Below, piece after piece: positions 57,601 through 64,000 of a DNA stretch of 64,000 nucleotides (its first letter is position 1; each line of letters opens with the position of its first letter). Below the pieces are notes generated by a model, which saw nothing but the letters and a program-made list of their open reading frames with translations, ran no database searches and had not been told where the DNA came from. The position numbers and the translations under genes are program-made. Source of the DNA: Loripinus fragilis (lineage: Eukaryota; Mollusca; Bivalvia; Lucinida; Lucinidae); assembly GCA_964019695.1 (NCBI GenBank), contig OZ026525.1, forward strand, positions 70,982,260-71,046,259. Reading direction: 5' to 3'.

Positions 57601-60573
57601 TTGGGAGGCATTGACAGTGAGCCAAAAGCAATATGCCCCACCAGTTTTGAAAAGTGAGGACATAAAAGGGGTCTAAACTGTGTACTTACAGGATTATCTG
57701 CAGGTCTTGTGGCCACCTTAACCATAACATTGGCACTAAAGATATAGGATGAGAAAAATACCTGAAATTGAAAGAAATTACTGCTATAAGCATAGGGCCA
57801 GATAAGCAAAATTTTTTAGCGTAAAATTGCGATTATTTTCTTACCCATAAGTTTAAATATGTGTTTTGGGTGCTCAAAAGAAGCGTCTCATCAAAACGGT
57901 TCTTTTGAGTACCCACAACATATGTTTTGGTTGAGAAATAAGTAAAATAATTTTCTGTTATGCATTCTTATCTGGGGGCCTGTATCAGAATGAATTAAAA
58001 TCTGATTTTGAAATTTTATTTGTTTGATTTGATTCTTTACGTCCCATCAACAATCAGTTAAACAGGGACGGGTCTTCCTGGGTTGAACCAGTACTAAGCT
58101 AGGATAAATGTGTATTGCTCAAGGACCACAACGAAGTGACGCCGGTGAGGCTCAAACCCACGGCCTCTTGGTCTCCAGTCAAGCACTGTACCACTGAGCC
58201 ACTGCACTCCCTGAAATTTTAGAAACATAGGAACATTACTAGGAGGAATACAGAGGCCCCTACAGGCATTCTGCGGCATTTCATCTCAGTCTTCACTGTT
58301 TGTCAAAGTATCTTGTTTAGGGGTCTTCAAATATTAAACATGCTAGTTGCTGAAATCCTTCAAGTAAATTGTATCAAAGTTTGGAAGGAGAGGAGGACAT
58401 TCAAATACAGTAAAACTTCAATGGCTGGAACAGGCTTGGGACTATAAAAATGGTTCTAGCCAAGGGTAGTTCCAGCCATCCAGGGTGGATTATGCATAAA
58501 ATTACCTCTAGGGACCACAATAACAGTTCTAGCCAGCTCAGGTGAATGAGCCATCAGAGTTTGAGCCATGGAAGTTCTACTGTATCCATCACAATAGCTA
58601 TTGAGGTATTTGCATTACTCGTATGATGATTAATTTTTCAAAAGTATTTTATGTGTGTACCTTAATAAATGTGACAGTACCTAAATTAATTTTTTGAGCA
58701 ATTGGGTATGTTACCCACTCCTTTTTCATTCATTTGGGGTTTTCAAATTTTAAGTGGGCATTCAGAATTTCTAAGAAATGCTTATTTGTGTATTTTGTTT
58801 TTTTAAATTGGGTATTTTCGTAAATGTTAAAACTTTCCATGATTTAATAGTTTTTTCAGACACATTCACTCCCAAATGGAAGCTACTTTCAGTTTCGATT
58901 TCAAAGATGTCTATCTCGTTGAAAATTGAGGACAGGATCTTGAATCCCTGTCCGACACACTTATAAATCAGTTCATTGACGGTATCTACAAAATCTGGTT
59001 GAGGGTCAAATGAAGACAGACTTAAATAACCCTTATTTTGCTGCTTTTGCTCCACAAAAGTAGCCTTTTTTGGCCTTTGTTTCAACTCATCGGCCATTGG
59101 GGTATTCTTTTCCGATCCTGGTTCTCTGTTGTAAAATTATTGAATAAATGCTAAAAACCAGTCAGTTGGCTGTACAGTACGGCGAAGGACATTTGAGCGG
59201 ATTGAGAGGACAAATGAACAGGAAAAAACTGACGTTTGAGCAGCAAAAAGTGGACATTTGAGCGAAATGAAAAATAACCCTTTTCAGCGGATTACCTGTA
59301 TACCTGTGAATTGATGCCCCTTCGTTAGCCAGGACAAAGATTGCTCAGTTCATTTATGTTGTTGTGTTTGTTTTTAAATGTCCCACCAACAGCTAAGGTC
59401 ATATGGAGACGGGGCCATGGCTTAAAGTCTCATCTGACAGACTGGTGAAGCCAGCAATCGAACCTGTGACCCCTGGTTCACAAGGCAAGTGGCTTATCCA
59501 CTACACCACAGCGGCTCCAGCACTGAAGTTTGTTAAAACTATTTAGAACTTAAATCATACAGCACTGAAGTTTGTTAACACTATTTACAAGCTTTCTAAA
59601 ACATCACTCAATGTTACGGGCTCTGTATCTGTAACCCAGGGTTCTGATATTATTCATTTCTGATGATTTCCCCATTGGTGTATTTCGCATAGGATTCGCA
59701 GGTAATCTTGTTTCTCTCCTTCTCAGCTTTTGACGCTGGAGCATGTTTTGTTTCCACTACAGAAATATTCATCTTTCTTGCTAAAATACATTCGCGGGAC
59801 TGACTAAATTGACCAAAATATTTATTGAGTTAATATGATTGAGTTAATATAATTGATGATAAATACAAGCTGTTTTTGTATAGGTAAACACTATTTACCT
59901 GTGCAATTTACCTGTTCGGTGGCCCACCTGCAATTTATTTTCCGCTCAATGGTCCACTTTAAAACCGCTCAAGTGTCCACTAGGGGGTCCGATTTTTCCA
60001 CTCAAATGTCCTGCGCCCGTACAGTATTCTTTTAGCAGACTGAAACTGAACCGCGAGCAATAGTGTCAAACTTTCTTCTAGTCAATCTTGTAACCGGAAA
60101 TTGAGGAGTTTGTGGACGGCAAAGTGATAAAAGCAGGTACGCACAGCTATTATTTGTAATGTACAATGGAATTTCTTGTGTGTCTTGTTACTCTACTGAT
60201 TCAGTTCTATTTGCTTTTTTTTGGTAATTATATGGATAAATACGCAAATATGCTAAAAGATTGAATGCCTATTTTTAATTTAAAAATGTTTTATGCAACT
60301 GAGGAGGGCATTTTATCATTCTGTTCTCATGGTGTCCAATGCTATTGGTAGCAAACAGTCCTAGTGAAACAGTGTTTGTTTGTCTTCAATAGTCTGAATA
60401 GAGACTATTTGAGTGATTTGGTTAGGGCACTAAACAAGAAAATAAGGGACCAAAATTTAAACTTACCCAGAAAACATCATAAATGAGAAGACCTACTAGC
60501 AGTAAGGTTGACACCTTTAGGCTCGGTAGCCGGACTAGAGCTATAAATGCCACACACAGTCCCATACCCAGGG
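42601..60573 (-). CDS. SPPL3: Signal peptide peptidase-like 3, C-terminal half
   Basis: Seven exons join in frame: 60573-60467, 57761-57690, 56589-56501, 52109-52064, 50015-49865, 46160-46051 and 42669-42601. All borders are GT-AG. About 214 residues are encoded, roughly the second half of the 384-residue human protein. The catalytic pair is complete: LLIYDVFW (first Asp) and LGLGDIVMPG (second Asp, GxGD). [10 protein letters not shown] (the PAL motif) is also intact. Known SPPL3 proteins are multi-pass Golgi proteases that cut type II membrane proteins, notably glycosyltransferases, and so tune N-glycosylation. N-terminal transmembrane segments and the promoter lie beyond the window. Introns of 1.1-4.4 kb are full of foldback elements and SINEs. 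Confidence 0.96.
42878..42921. repeat. 18-bp perfect inverted repeat in SPPL3 intron
   Basis: ACTTGTGTATTAATCCTA, eight bases, then TAGGATTAATACACAAGT. Confidence 0.85.
43078..43453. repeat. hAT-like non-autonomous element
   Basis: Ends CAGAGATGCCAACC and GGTTGGCATCTCTG, with TTAATG on both sides as a likely target duplication. The 61-codon frame at 43073-43258 is internal noise. Confidence 0.7.
43662..43834. repeat. Foldback element B (copy 6), internal deletion
   Basis: GTGTAAAACGGCCACTCT and GAGTGGCCATTTTACACAGG arms. The central palindrome is reduced to ATTGCAGACCTGCATTAAGC. Confidence 0.75.
43929..44171. repeat. Foldback element D (copy 3)
   Basis: CATGGGTGAAAG and CTTTCACCCATG ends, core TGACTTTATGTGGAAAGTCA. 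Confidence 0.85.
44365..44598. repeat. Foldback element D (copy 4)
   Basis: CATGTGTGAAAG and CTTTCACCCATG ends, core GCTGACTTTCTATGGAAAGT. A second D element only 194 bp from copy 3. Confidence 0.8.
44599..46050. other. SPPL3 intron, no exon
   Basis: Hairpins at about 44652-44718 and 45852-45920. Between them (44730-45730) is a block rich in AATCG/GATTC words with inverted pieces, for example CCCGAATCCCACAAATCG against AATTCGTACC. It may be a large decayed palindromic element. No coding exon is seen. Confidence 0.5.
46051..46160 (-). CDS. SPPL3: SPPL3 exon with PAL motif
   Basis: 110 nt: acceptor TATTGCAG, donor CTTAAA/GTAAGT. Encodes [20 protein letters not shown]... through TMAYLK. The PAL motif needed for the active site is intact. 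It enters in phase 1, matching the G left by the preceding exon. Confidence 0.95.
46161..46929. other. SPPL3 intron with decayed SINE
   Basis: About 46790-46940 is a heavily decayed antisense S1 SINE (CTTGCTCAAGGACACAAAAC, AGTCAAGCACTCT). Nothing else is recognised. Confidence 0.45.
46930..48800 (+). repeat. Degenerate internal repeats in SPPL3 intron
   Basis: CACCAGGTAATCTACTCATT plus TTTGAAGCTCCTAGCTG and TTGAGATATC recur near 47000, 47150, 47430, 48190, 48370 and 48510. Two GACGGAC-type ends occur (47350-47395, 48725-48765). A unique stretch at 47500-48100 separates two blocks. Confidence 0.75.
48980..49045. repeat. Hairpin, GCTGGCTTCTGATGAAGCC type
   Basis: AACAGTGTTGAGCCAGTTCA on one side and TGGAAATTCACTGTTT on the other, around CTTCTGATGAAG. 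The same core occurs at 30.0, 32.6, 33.1 and 45.9 kb. Confidence 0.7.
49117..49312 (+). repeat. SINE S1 (copy d)
   Basis: Intact A box (GTGGCTCAGTGG) but B box altered to GGGTTAGAGCCTC. The tail is AATAAAACAAACAAAT. Lies antisense in an SPPL3 intron. Confidence 0.8.
49384..49845 (-). pseudogene. Four partial copies of an SPPL3 exon
   Basis: In transcript order: copy B 49845-49705, C 49684-49542, D 49530-49463 and E 49450-49384. B and C repeat most of the exon; D and E repeat only its last third. Each ends in the coding string for FHCSLIGYF or a variant, followed by G/GTAAGT. None has its own acceptor. Copies carry changes (K for Q and V for G in C, Y for F in C and D), and D and E have lost one C in the PPPP codons. 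Reading past any donor gives GK and a stop. Confidence 0.85.
49865..50015 (-). CDS. SPPL3: SPPL3 exon following the GxGD exon
   Basis: 151 nt: acceptor CTATTTTCAG, donor CTCG/GTAAGT. Encodes [18 protein letters not shown], a short hydrophilic loop with four prolines, and [12 protein letters not shown]. It matches the SPPL3 segment from just after the second catalytic Asp into the next membrane span. It is the only one of five repeats here with a complete 5' end. Confidence 0.96.
50301..50374. repeat. Hairpin, GATCAGGCC type
   Basis: CAGATCAGGCCCGACAGAAT followed by GTCGGTCCTGATCTGG. Belongs to the TTAA-element hairpin series. Confidence 0.7.
50467..50664 (-). repeat. SINE S1 (copy e)
   Basis: Antisense to +. 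GGGAGTGCAGTGGCTCAGTG head at 50645-50664, B box GGGTTAGAGCCTC. Confidence 0.8.
50665..51851. other. SPPL3 intron, nothing recognised
   Basis: AT-rich without repeats that I can match. No exon borders with coding frame. Confidence 0.5.
51852..52043. repeat. Foldback element A (copy 8)
   Basis: CAAGGACTTTAGTTAAGAG start and TTATCTAAACCTA end, core stem intact. It ends 20 bp from the SPPL3 exon at 52064. Confidence 0.85.
52064..52109 (-). CDS. SPPL3: SPPL3 micro-exon with GxGD motif
   Basis: 46 nt: acceptor ATATTTCAG, donor GATATT/GTAAGT. One base completes a Ser codon, then 15 codons ending SMLGLGDI. It holds the second catalytic Asp. The small size is unusual, and element A copies lie 20 bp (51852-52043) and 26 bp (52136-52262) away on its two sides. 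Confidence 0.93.
52136..52262. repeat. Foldback element A (copy 9), core deleted
   Basis: CAGGCCTCCAGATAAGAGTG start. The stem is missing between CTCAACGATACATATG and TTTAAATTGATGAG. Confidence 0.75.
52267..52342. repeat. Foldback element A (copy 10), left half
   Basis: CAGGCCTCCAGATAAGAGTG to CATATGTTGTGGGTAT, then stops. Confidence 0.75.
52474..52666. repeat. Foldback element B (copy 7)
   Basis: CAGTAAAGCCTGTGTAAAAC start, CACAGGTTTTACAG end. The central stem is eroded. Confidence 0.75.
52667..53409. other. SPPL3 intron, element fragments
   Basis: A piece of element F at about 52912-52975 and a CT microsatellite at 53262-53286. The 105-codon + frame at 52694-53011 overlaps the F fragment and is not a recognised protein. 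Confidence 0.45.
53410..53595. repeat. TTAA-type MITE
   Basis: CTCTTTGCGTACTGG and CTAGTAGACTAAGAG-TTAA ends; the left flank is ATAA. The internal hairpin GATCCAATTCAGGCCC is decayed. Confidence 0.6.
53596..54024. other. SPPL3 intron, nothing recognised
   Basis: A partial hairpin arm occurs at about 53740-53770 (GCAAACAGGGCAGACCCAGA) without its partner. Confidence 0.45.
54025..54230. repeat. Foldback element B (copy 8)
   Basis: CAGTAAAACCTGTCTAAAAC to CAGGTTTTACTG, flanked by TA. Full central palindrome AGAATGCTCCAAGGGGAGCA. Confidence 0.85.
54593..54868. repeat. Inverted-repeat element
   Basis: ATTATTATAATGGTAGCGTG at the left and CACGTTACTATTATAATAAT at the right, with GGCGTACTGTA / TACAGTATGCC inside each end. 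A second foldback (GCGTACTG...AGTACGCCAGA) lies at 54607-54665. Confidence 0.7.
55199..55450. repeat. GATAGAAAAATC element
   Basis: Imperfect palindrome GTAGGATAGAAAAATCTGTC ... GGCAGATTTTTCTCTCCTAC, followed by a GACGTCAC-rich flank. Matches about 4255-4550. Confidence 0.65.
55451..55781. other. SPPL3 intron, nothing recognised
   Basis: An inverted pair TGACAGCCTGGGTAAGAT / ATCTTACC is short. No exon. Confidence 0.4.
55782..55971. repeat. Foldback element A (copy 11)
   Basis: AGGGTTTAGATAAACAAAAA start, TTAACTAAAGTCCTG end; orientation opposite to copies 8 and 12. Confidence 0.85.
56291..56479. repeat. Foldback element A (copy 12)
   Basis: CAGGACTTAAGTTAAGAGTG to TTATCTAAACCTG, perfect core ACCGTCTCAATGAGACGGT. 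It ends 21 bp from the SPPL3 exon at 56501. Confidence 0.88.
56501..56589 (-). CDS. SPPL3: SPPL3 luminal-loop exon
   Basis: 89 nt: acceptor GTTTTAG, donor CCAAG/GTAAAT. Encodes [20 protein letters not shown] and SLPGKLVFP, the SPPL3-specific loop between the two catalytic helices. Leaves in phase 2 and is completed by T of the micro-exon. Confidence 0.94.
56612..56893 (-). repeat. SINE S2 (copy e)
   Basis: CCGAGCCGCGCAGCGCAGTC head at 56874-56893, B box GCGAGTTTGATCCCGG. It starts 22 bp from the exon 56501-56589. Confidence 0.8.
57258..57542 (-). repeat. SINE S2 (copy f), head truncated
   Basis: Body and tail as in S2. The head stops after GGTAACAAGTCTGACTGC. Confidence 0.75.
57690..57761 (-). 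CDS. SPPL3: SPPL3 exon after the first catalytic Asp
   Basis: 72 nt, phase 0 to 0: acceptor CAATTTCAG, donor CCT/GTAAGT. Encodes [20 protein letters not shown] and ADNP, nearly identical to vertebrate SPPL3. Confidence 0.96.
57793..57982. repeat. Foldback element A (copy 13)
   Basis: AGGGCCAGATAAGCAAAATT start and TTATCTGGGGGCCTG end, core with mismatch (AGCGTCTCATCAAAACGGTT). It begins 32 bp upstream (transcript sense) of the exon at 57761. Confidence 0.8.
58017..58211 (-). repeat. SINE S1 (copy f)
   Basis: Head GGGAGTGCAGTGGCTCAGTG at 58192-58211, B box GGGTTTGAGCCTC. Lies 35 bp beyond element A copy 13. Confidence 0.8.
58408..58582. repeat. pogo-like MITE
   Basis: TA-CAGTAAAACTTCAATGGCT at the left and AGCCATGGAAGTTCTACTG-TA at the right. 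175 bp, with TTCTAGCC/GGCTGGAAC words inside. Confidence 0.8.
58583..59172. other. SPPL3 intron, 108-codon open frame
   Basis: A - strand frame at 59097-58771 is Lys/Gln/Phe-rich ([20 protein letters not shown]...) and has no domain I recognise. It lies within an SPPL3 intron on the same strand but lacks splice borders that would join the SPPL3 frame. It may be a remnant of another gene or chance. Confidence 0.35.
59173..60026. mobile_element. 850-bp TIR element with subterminal motif repeats
   Basis: Left end TACAGTACGGCGAAGGACAT, right end inverse TACTGTACGGGCGCAGGACA. The motif GGACATTTGAGCG or a close variant recurs four times within 110 bp of the left end and its inverse at least three times near the right end. 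A SINE is inserted at 59370-59518. No transposase frame. Confidence 0.7.
59370..59518 (-). repeat. tRNA-derived SINE, type S4
   Basis: GGAGCCGCTGTGGTGTAGTG head (59499-59518) with A-box form TGTGGTGTAGTGG. B-box form GGTTCGATTGCTGG. Short body with AGCTGTTGGTGGGAC. Confidence 0.7.
60467..60573 (-). CDS. SPPL3: SPPL3 exon with first catalytic Asp
   Basis: 107 nt: acceptor CCATTTCAG, donor TTCTGG/GTAAGT. Encodes [20 protein letters not shown] and [18 protein letters not shown] is the first catalytic motif in the membrane helix. Enters in phase 1; the previous exon is not in the window. Confidence 0.96.
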
Positions 60574-60599
60574 CTGAAATGGAAATAGCAAGCCTTTAA

Positions 60600-60758
60600 C
60601 TCTTGCACACTTGGTAATTTCACAAGTTTTTAGAGAACAGCAGACTTTTTTTCAATATTTTTTGTCAATCTTTTACAAATACCACCAGAGAAACAATTTT
60701 GGATCAAGATCAGGCCCAATATTATGTTGGGTTTGTTGTCTCTAGTAGGCAAAGTAAT
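60600..60758. repeat. TTAA-type MITE, decayed
   Basis: TTAA at 60596-60599. CTCTTGCACACTTGG left end and CTAGTAGGCAAAGTAA right end; the right TTAA is lost. Hairpin half GATCAGGCCCAATATTATGT. Confidence 0.55.
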
Positions 60759-61639
60759 AACGCTTTACCAAAAATTTGCAACAGATGATATTTTATTGTT
60801 GCTTGGTAAGTCCCTAGCAGACAATAGTCAAGCCTTATTTTCCCTGAAAATTAAGACAGATGCCATTATTTTGCCCTATGGTGCTAAAACCCTTTTCATT
60901 CCATAGATTATCCCATGCTACAATAAGTATGGAATTGTCCTTTTTGTATTTTTAAATGGTTGCTGGTAAATGGTAAAAATTTCAATAAAATAATGTATTT
61001 CTGTTCATGAAGAATGTTTTTATCTCAGCAAAAAGTGCAGACCCTGATGAAATGCTGCAATATGTGGCATTTCATCTGGGTATTCACTGTTTACCAAAGC
61101 ACCAGTTTACCCAATATTCAGAATTAAAAGGTTTAAGAGTTAAGATTTCAGGCCTCATGCTGTCCTGAAATTCATTTTACATGTCTTTTCACCTACTGTA
61201 TTTGCCCTTATAAATGCACAAACTCTTATTGGATTTTCCCACCAAATGAACTTCTGATTGCTCTTAATTCAGTAGTGAAATTTCATTGATGGATTAATCT
61301 TGATTCTTGATGTGAAAAACAGTGTGGATCTTGATCAGCTGCCTTCATCAGAGCCCAAATCATTGTGATATACACTCGAAACTTCAGAAAACCATTATAA
61401 CAGTTATGAAATGTAAATGCAAAGATATAATGTTTGTCTTGGTAACACTTATTGTCTGTTAATTTTTTTTTTTTTTTTTTTTTTGTACGGTATTTGCTCC
61501 TGCTTCATGTAAATTTATGTCAAAAGTAAAATATTGAAAGAAACAGACCAAGTTTCAAGTCAAATCAAATTACTGTAATTTACCCAATGACCATTTTTTT
61601 TAAATTTTAAGTCAATCCTCTGCGGCCATCTTCTGTTTC
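60759..61639. other. SPPL3 intron, hairpins only
   Basis: Hairpin at about 61030-61095 (GATGAAATGCTGCAATATGT/GGCATTTCATC). A 22-T run at 61463-61484. No further SPPL3 exon is detectable. Confidence 0.5.
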
Positions 61640-63480
61640 TATATCAATGGTAACATAGGCCACTGGCTGGATATGGTTTACCTCCCCACCCAGGGGGAAT
61701 TTTGTAGACCATATTTTTCTTGAAGCCCAATGTCTTGCGAGGATTTTGCAACATGTTAGCCCTCTGACAATGGCAGCGTTAAGCTGTAACAGCCTGTTAC
61801 ATACGTTACCCTACAAAATATTTGATAATTAAAATTCTTTTTAAGACTTCAGAAAAGTTCAAAAGATAAGGTAAGATTTCCAAATTGGTTATATTTTCTA
61901 AATAAGCTATTACTGGGCTACAGATGATGACATTTGAAAACAAATATAGTCACCCCCGATGTAGTGTATGTTACATTTTTTCATTGAACCCCCTTTTAAA
62001 TGATAAATGCATCTAATATAGTTTGTCTTAAATTTTATTGAAACCAGTTTATGTTCATTAATTTGGCATTACATAAAAGATTTTCTATTTACCTTTTCAA
62101 AACTGCAAGCATTACGTTTCTATCTTATATACTTTTTGAGTTATTAGATGATGAACATGGTACCCCCCATATCACACAAAAATGTAAAATGTAGTTCTCC
62201 AGGCCTCGGGCTGGCTATAGACCCCTCTTCCCCCCAGGGGGAATTTCGTACACTATGATTTCCAGATACTACATTATATAAGCCACAAAATGAAATATGT
62301 TAGCCCTCTGAGAGTGGCAGCGTTAGCGGGTAACATCATGTTACGTACGTTACCCGCAAAATAACATTAAATTTTCCTGATAATGTCTCCAACATGACAT
62401 ATTCACACTTTTTTTAAAGTCTGGCACAGGTTTAAGATCGTCTCATAGCACAGTTACATAATTTTAGCATCTGTTTTATAAATGTCTTGAGATTTTGCCG
62501 TTGTATATGTTACTTAGTGTTTCATATGTTATTTCCGAGTATCAGTATGGCAGTTATTGACTATACATGTATTACATTCGTCAGTGAATATAGTAAATCT
62601 GTAAGGCTGCTATTCAAATGAATTAAAGTTCCTTATTATGGTGCCTTACTCTATTTTACAGCCCAGGTTACATACGTTACTCTCTGAATACCATTAAACA
62701 TTCAAGATATGGTCTCTAACACGACCTGCTTGTACTTATTTGCTTGCTAGTACAGGTCCATGTACTTATTTTTACTCGGAATCATTTGCTGAGGAAGTAA
62801 CTCAATACATAAACTACCATTAACCCTCTTTTCTTTTATAGAGACATCAGATATATAGTTGAAATAATACTCTTGGAAAGTTTTTAACATTCAGTGCAAT
62901 GTGCGAGTAACAACTTAAAAGATCAAAGAAAATCCACCAGGTAGCAGTTCTAGAGCAAATCTTCATATATTATCCAAGGGTTTTAAAGAATTTTCCTATA
63001 CAACTTATCACTCCTCTATCAGATTTATCTTGCAAGGATTTTGCAATATGCTAGCACTCTGGTAATGGCACCATTACCCTGTAACAGCCAATTATACATA
63101 TTACCAATCAACATCTTTGATAATTTTAGTAAATGACATGACTTCTGAAAAGCGCAAATCATAAGGTAAGATTTCCAAATTGGCTTTATCATCCAAGTAA
63201 GCTATTTTTGCCTCACAGATATGGACCTTTGAAAACAGATATGCACCCCAAAGTGTTACGTATGTTACTTTTTTCATTATTCCTATATACATGATTTATT
63301 AAACTAATATAGTTTGATATTTTTTAAATGTGAATGTGCTTACTAACTCATTTTGTATCAAAGAATGTTTTTGTACCTTTTGGAAACTGCAAATATTATG
63401 TTTCTATCTTTTATAAGGTTTGAGTTGTTGAGTTTTGAACATGGTAACCCCATATCACACAAAATGTGAAATATAATTCT
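61640..63480. repeat. Diverged duplication of a 1.3 kb unit
   Basis: AAGGTAAGATTTCCAAATTG occurs near 61869 and 63162, and GAGGATTTTGCAACATGTTA/GCAAGGATTTTGCAATATGC near 61738 and 63033. A partial third copy is centred at 62298. The motif GTTACATACGTTACCC and its relatives recur at 61796, 62339, 62668 and 63241. It may be an old transposon body; no protein is readable. Confidence 0.65.
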
Positions 63481-64000
63481 GTGGCTCTTTTGTTAGGGTA
63501 CATACAATCAAGTTTTCTTTCACCCAGAGGTACTCAATTTCCTTCCCATTTATTTTCCACACATTTTGTCCATATCTGGAAAGCCTCACTTGTTTTTATG
63601 GGAAAGACTTGATGGTTTAATCTTTGTATGTACATCTTAAGGACAGAAAAGCAGATTGGAGGTAAGCTCATGTTCATGCCATTTGAAATAGTCAGTATAT
63701 GTGTATGGCTTTGGTGCTTTTTTCAGAAACATGTCATACTGCAGCTTATTCACAATTACATAAATAGCACATGTTATGGCTTCATATCACTGATGCATGC
63801 CTAGAGCAATTCTTTATTTGATTTCCTACCCTTCTTAGAATGTTGATAAACTAGTGGGGGAGGGGTTCTCTATCAGTTTGATAGGAATAACCTTTCCGTG
63901 GTACTAACACATCGGCACATTTGTAGTGTCACAATCTGTTAAACAGTGTATTAATGTAGATCTCTTCCCCCATATTCTGGCCAATGCTGTTGACATCAAA
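63481..64000. other. No gene recognised
   Basis: No repeat or exon that I can match. The next upstream SPPL3 exon must lie beyond 64000 or be unrecognisable here. Confidence 0.5.

Noticed and set aside
61660..61700. + strand GHWLDM-like reading near the place where an upstream SPPL3 exon was expected
   Set aside because: It is on the wrong strand for SPPL3, lies in repeated sequence, and has no splice border in frame.

Overview
This is a 64 kb window of animal nuclear DNA. Genes are split by introns of 1-4 kb with GT-AG borders, exons are short, the sequence is AT-rich, and foldback elements and tRNA-derived SINEs are very dense. The style of the dispersed repeats (many 150-400 bp palindromic elements, tRNA-headed SINEs, low-complexity blocks ending in GACGGACGGACAGAC-like runs) is what I would expect from a bivalve mollusc. 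The species cannot be named from the sequence alone.

Two genes can be supported, both partial. (1) On the + strand, a C2H2 zinc-finger gene ends at 20093. Its last exons are a finger exon (10850-10933), a second finger exon (14747-14841) and a terminal exon (19404-20093) with a third finger and a 195-residue acidic/Ser-rich tail. The first finger exon is followed by nine near-identical 144-148 bp units, each carrying a finger, a 5' splice site and a candidate acceptor in matching phase; one unit has a 5-nt deletion. Earlier exons were not found. (2) On the - strand, the C-terminal half of signal peptidase-like 3 (SPPL3, a GxGD intramembrane aspartyl protease) is encoded by seven exons from 60573 down to 42601. 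It has the YD, GLGD and PAL motifs and a normal stop; the N-terminal exons lie beyond the right edge. The exon after the GLGD exon has a downstream ladder of four partial copies of itself, each with an intact 5' splice site.

Layout: 1-10.2 kb holds no gene, but has a large inverted repeat pair (3.3-6.3 kb), a repeat cluster running into a 200-N gap (8817-9016) and scattered elements. 10.2-20.1 kb is the zinc-finger gene. 20.1-42.6 kb is the intergenic interval: a 114-bp tandem array with co-amplified foldback elements, TTAA-flanked and TA-flanked MITEs (several nested), a 1.3 kb mariner-like TIR element without a visible transposase, SINE/hairpin composites and a 165-bp tandem array. 42.6-60.6 kb is SPPL3, its introns filled with the same elements. 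60.6-64 kb is repetitive sequence upstream of the last visible SPPL3 exon.

The two genes show no sign of working together; they converge tail to tail. The most unusual material is the pair of partial-exon tandem duplications, which multiply 5' splice sites in both genes, and the way foldback elements sit only 20-35 bp from several exon borders.
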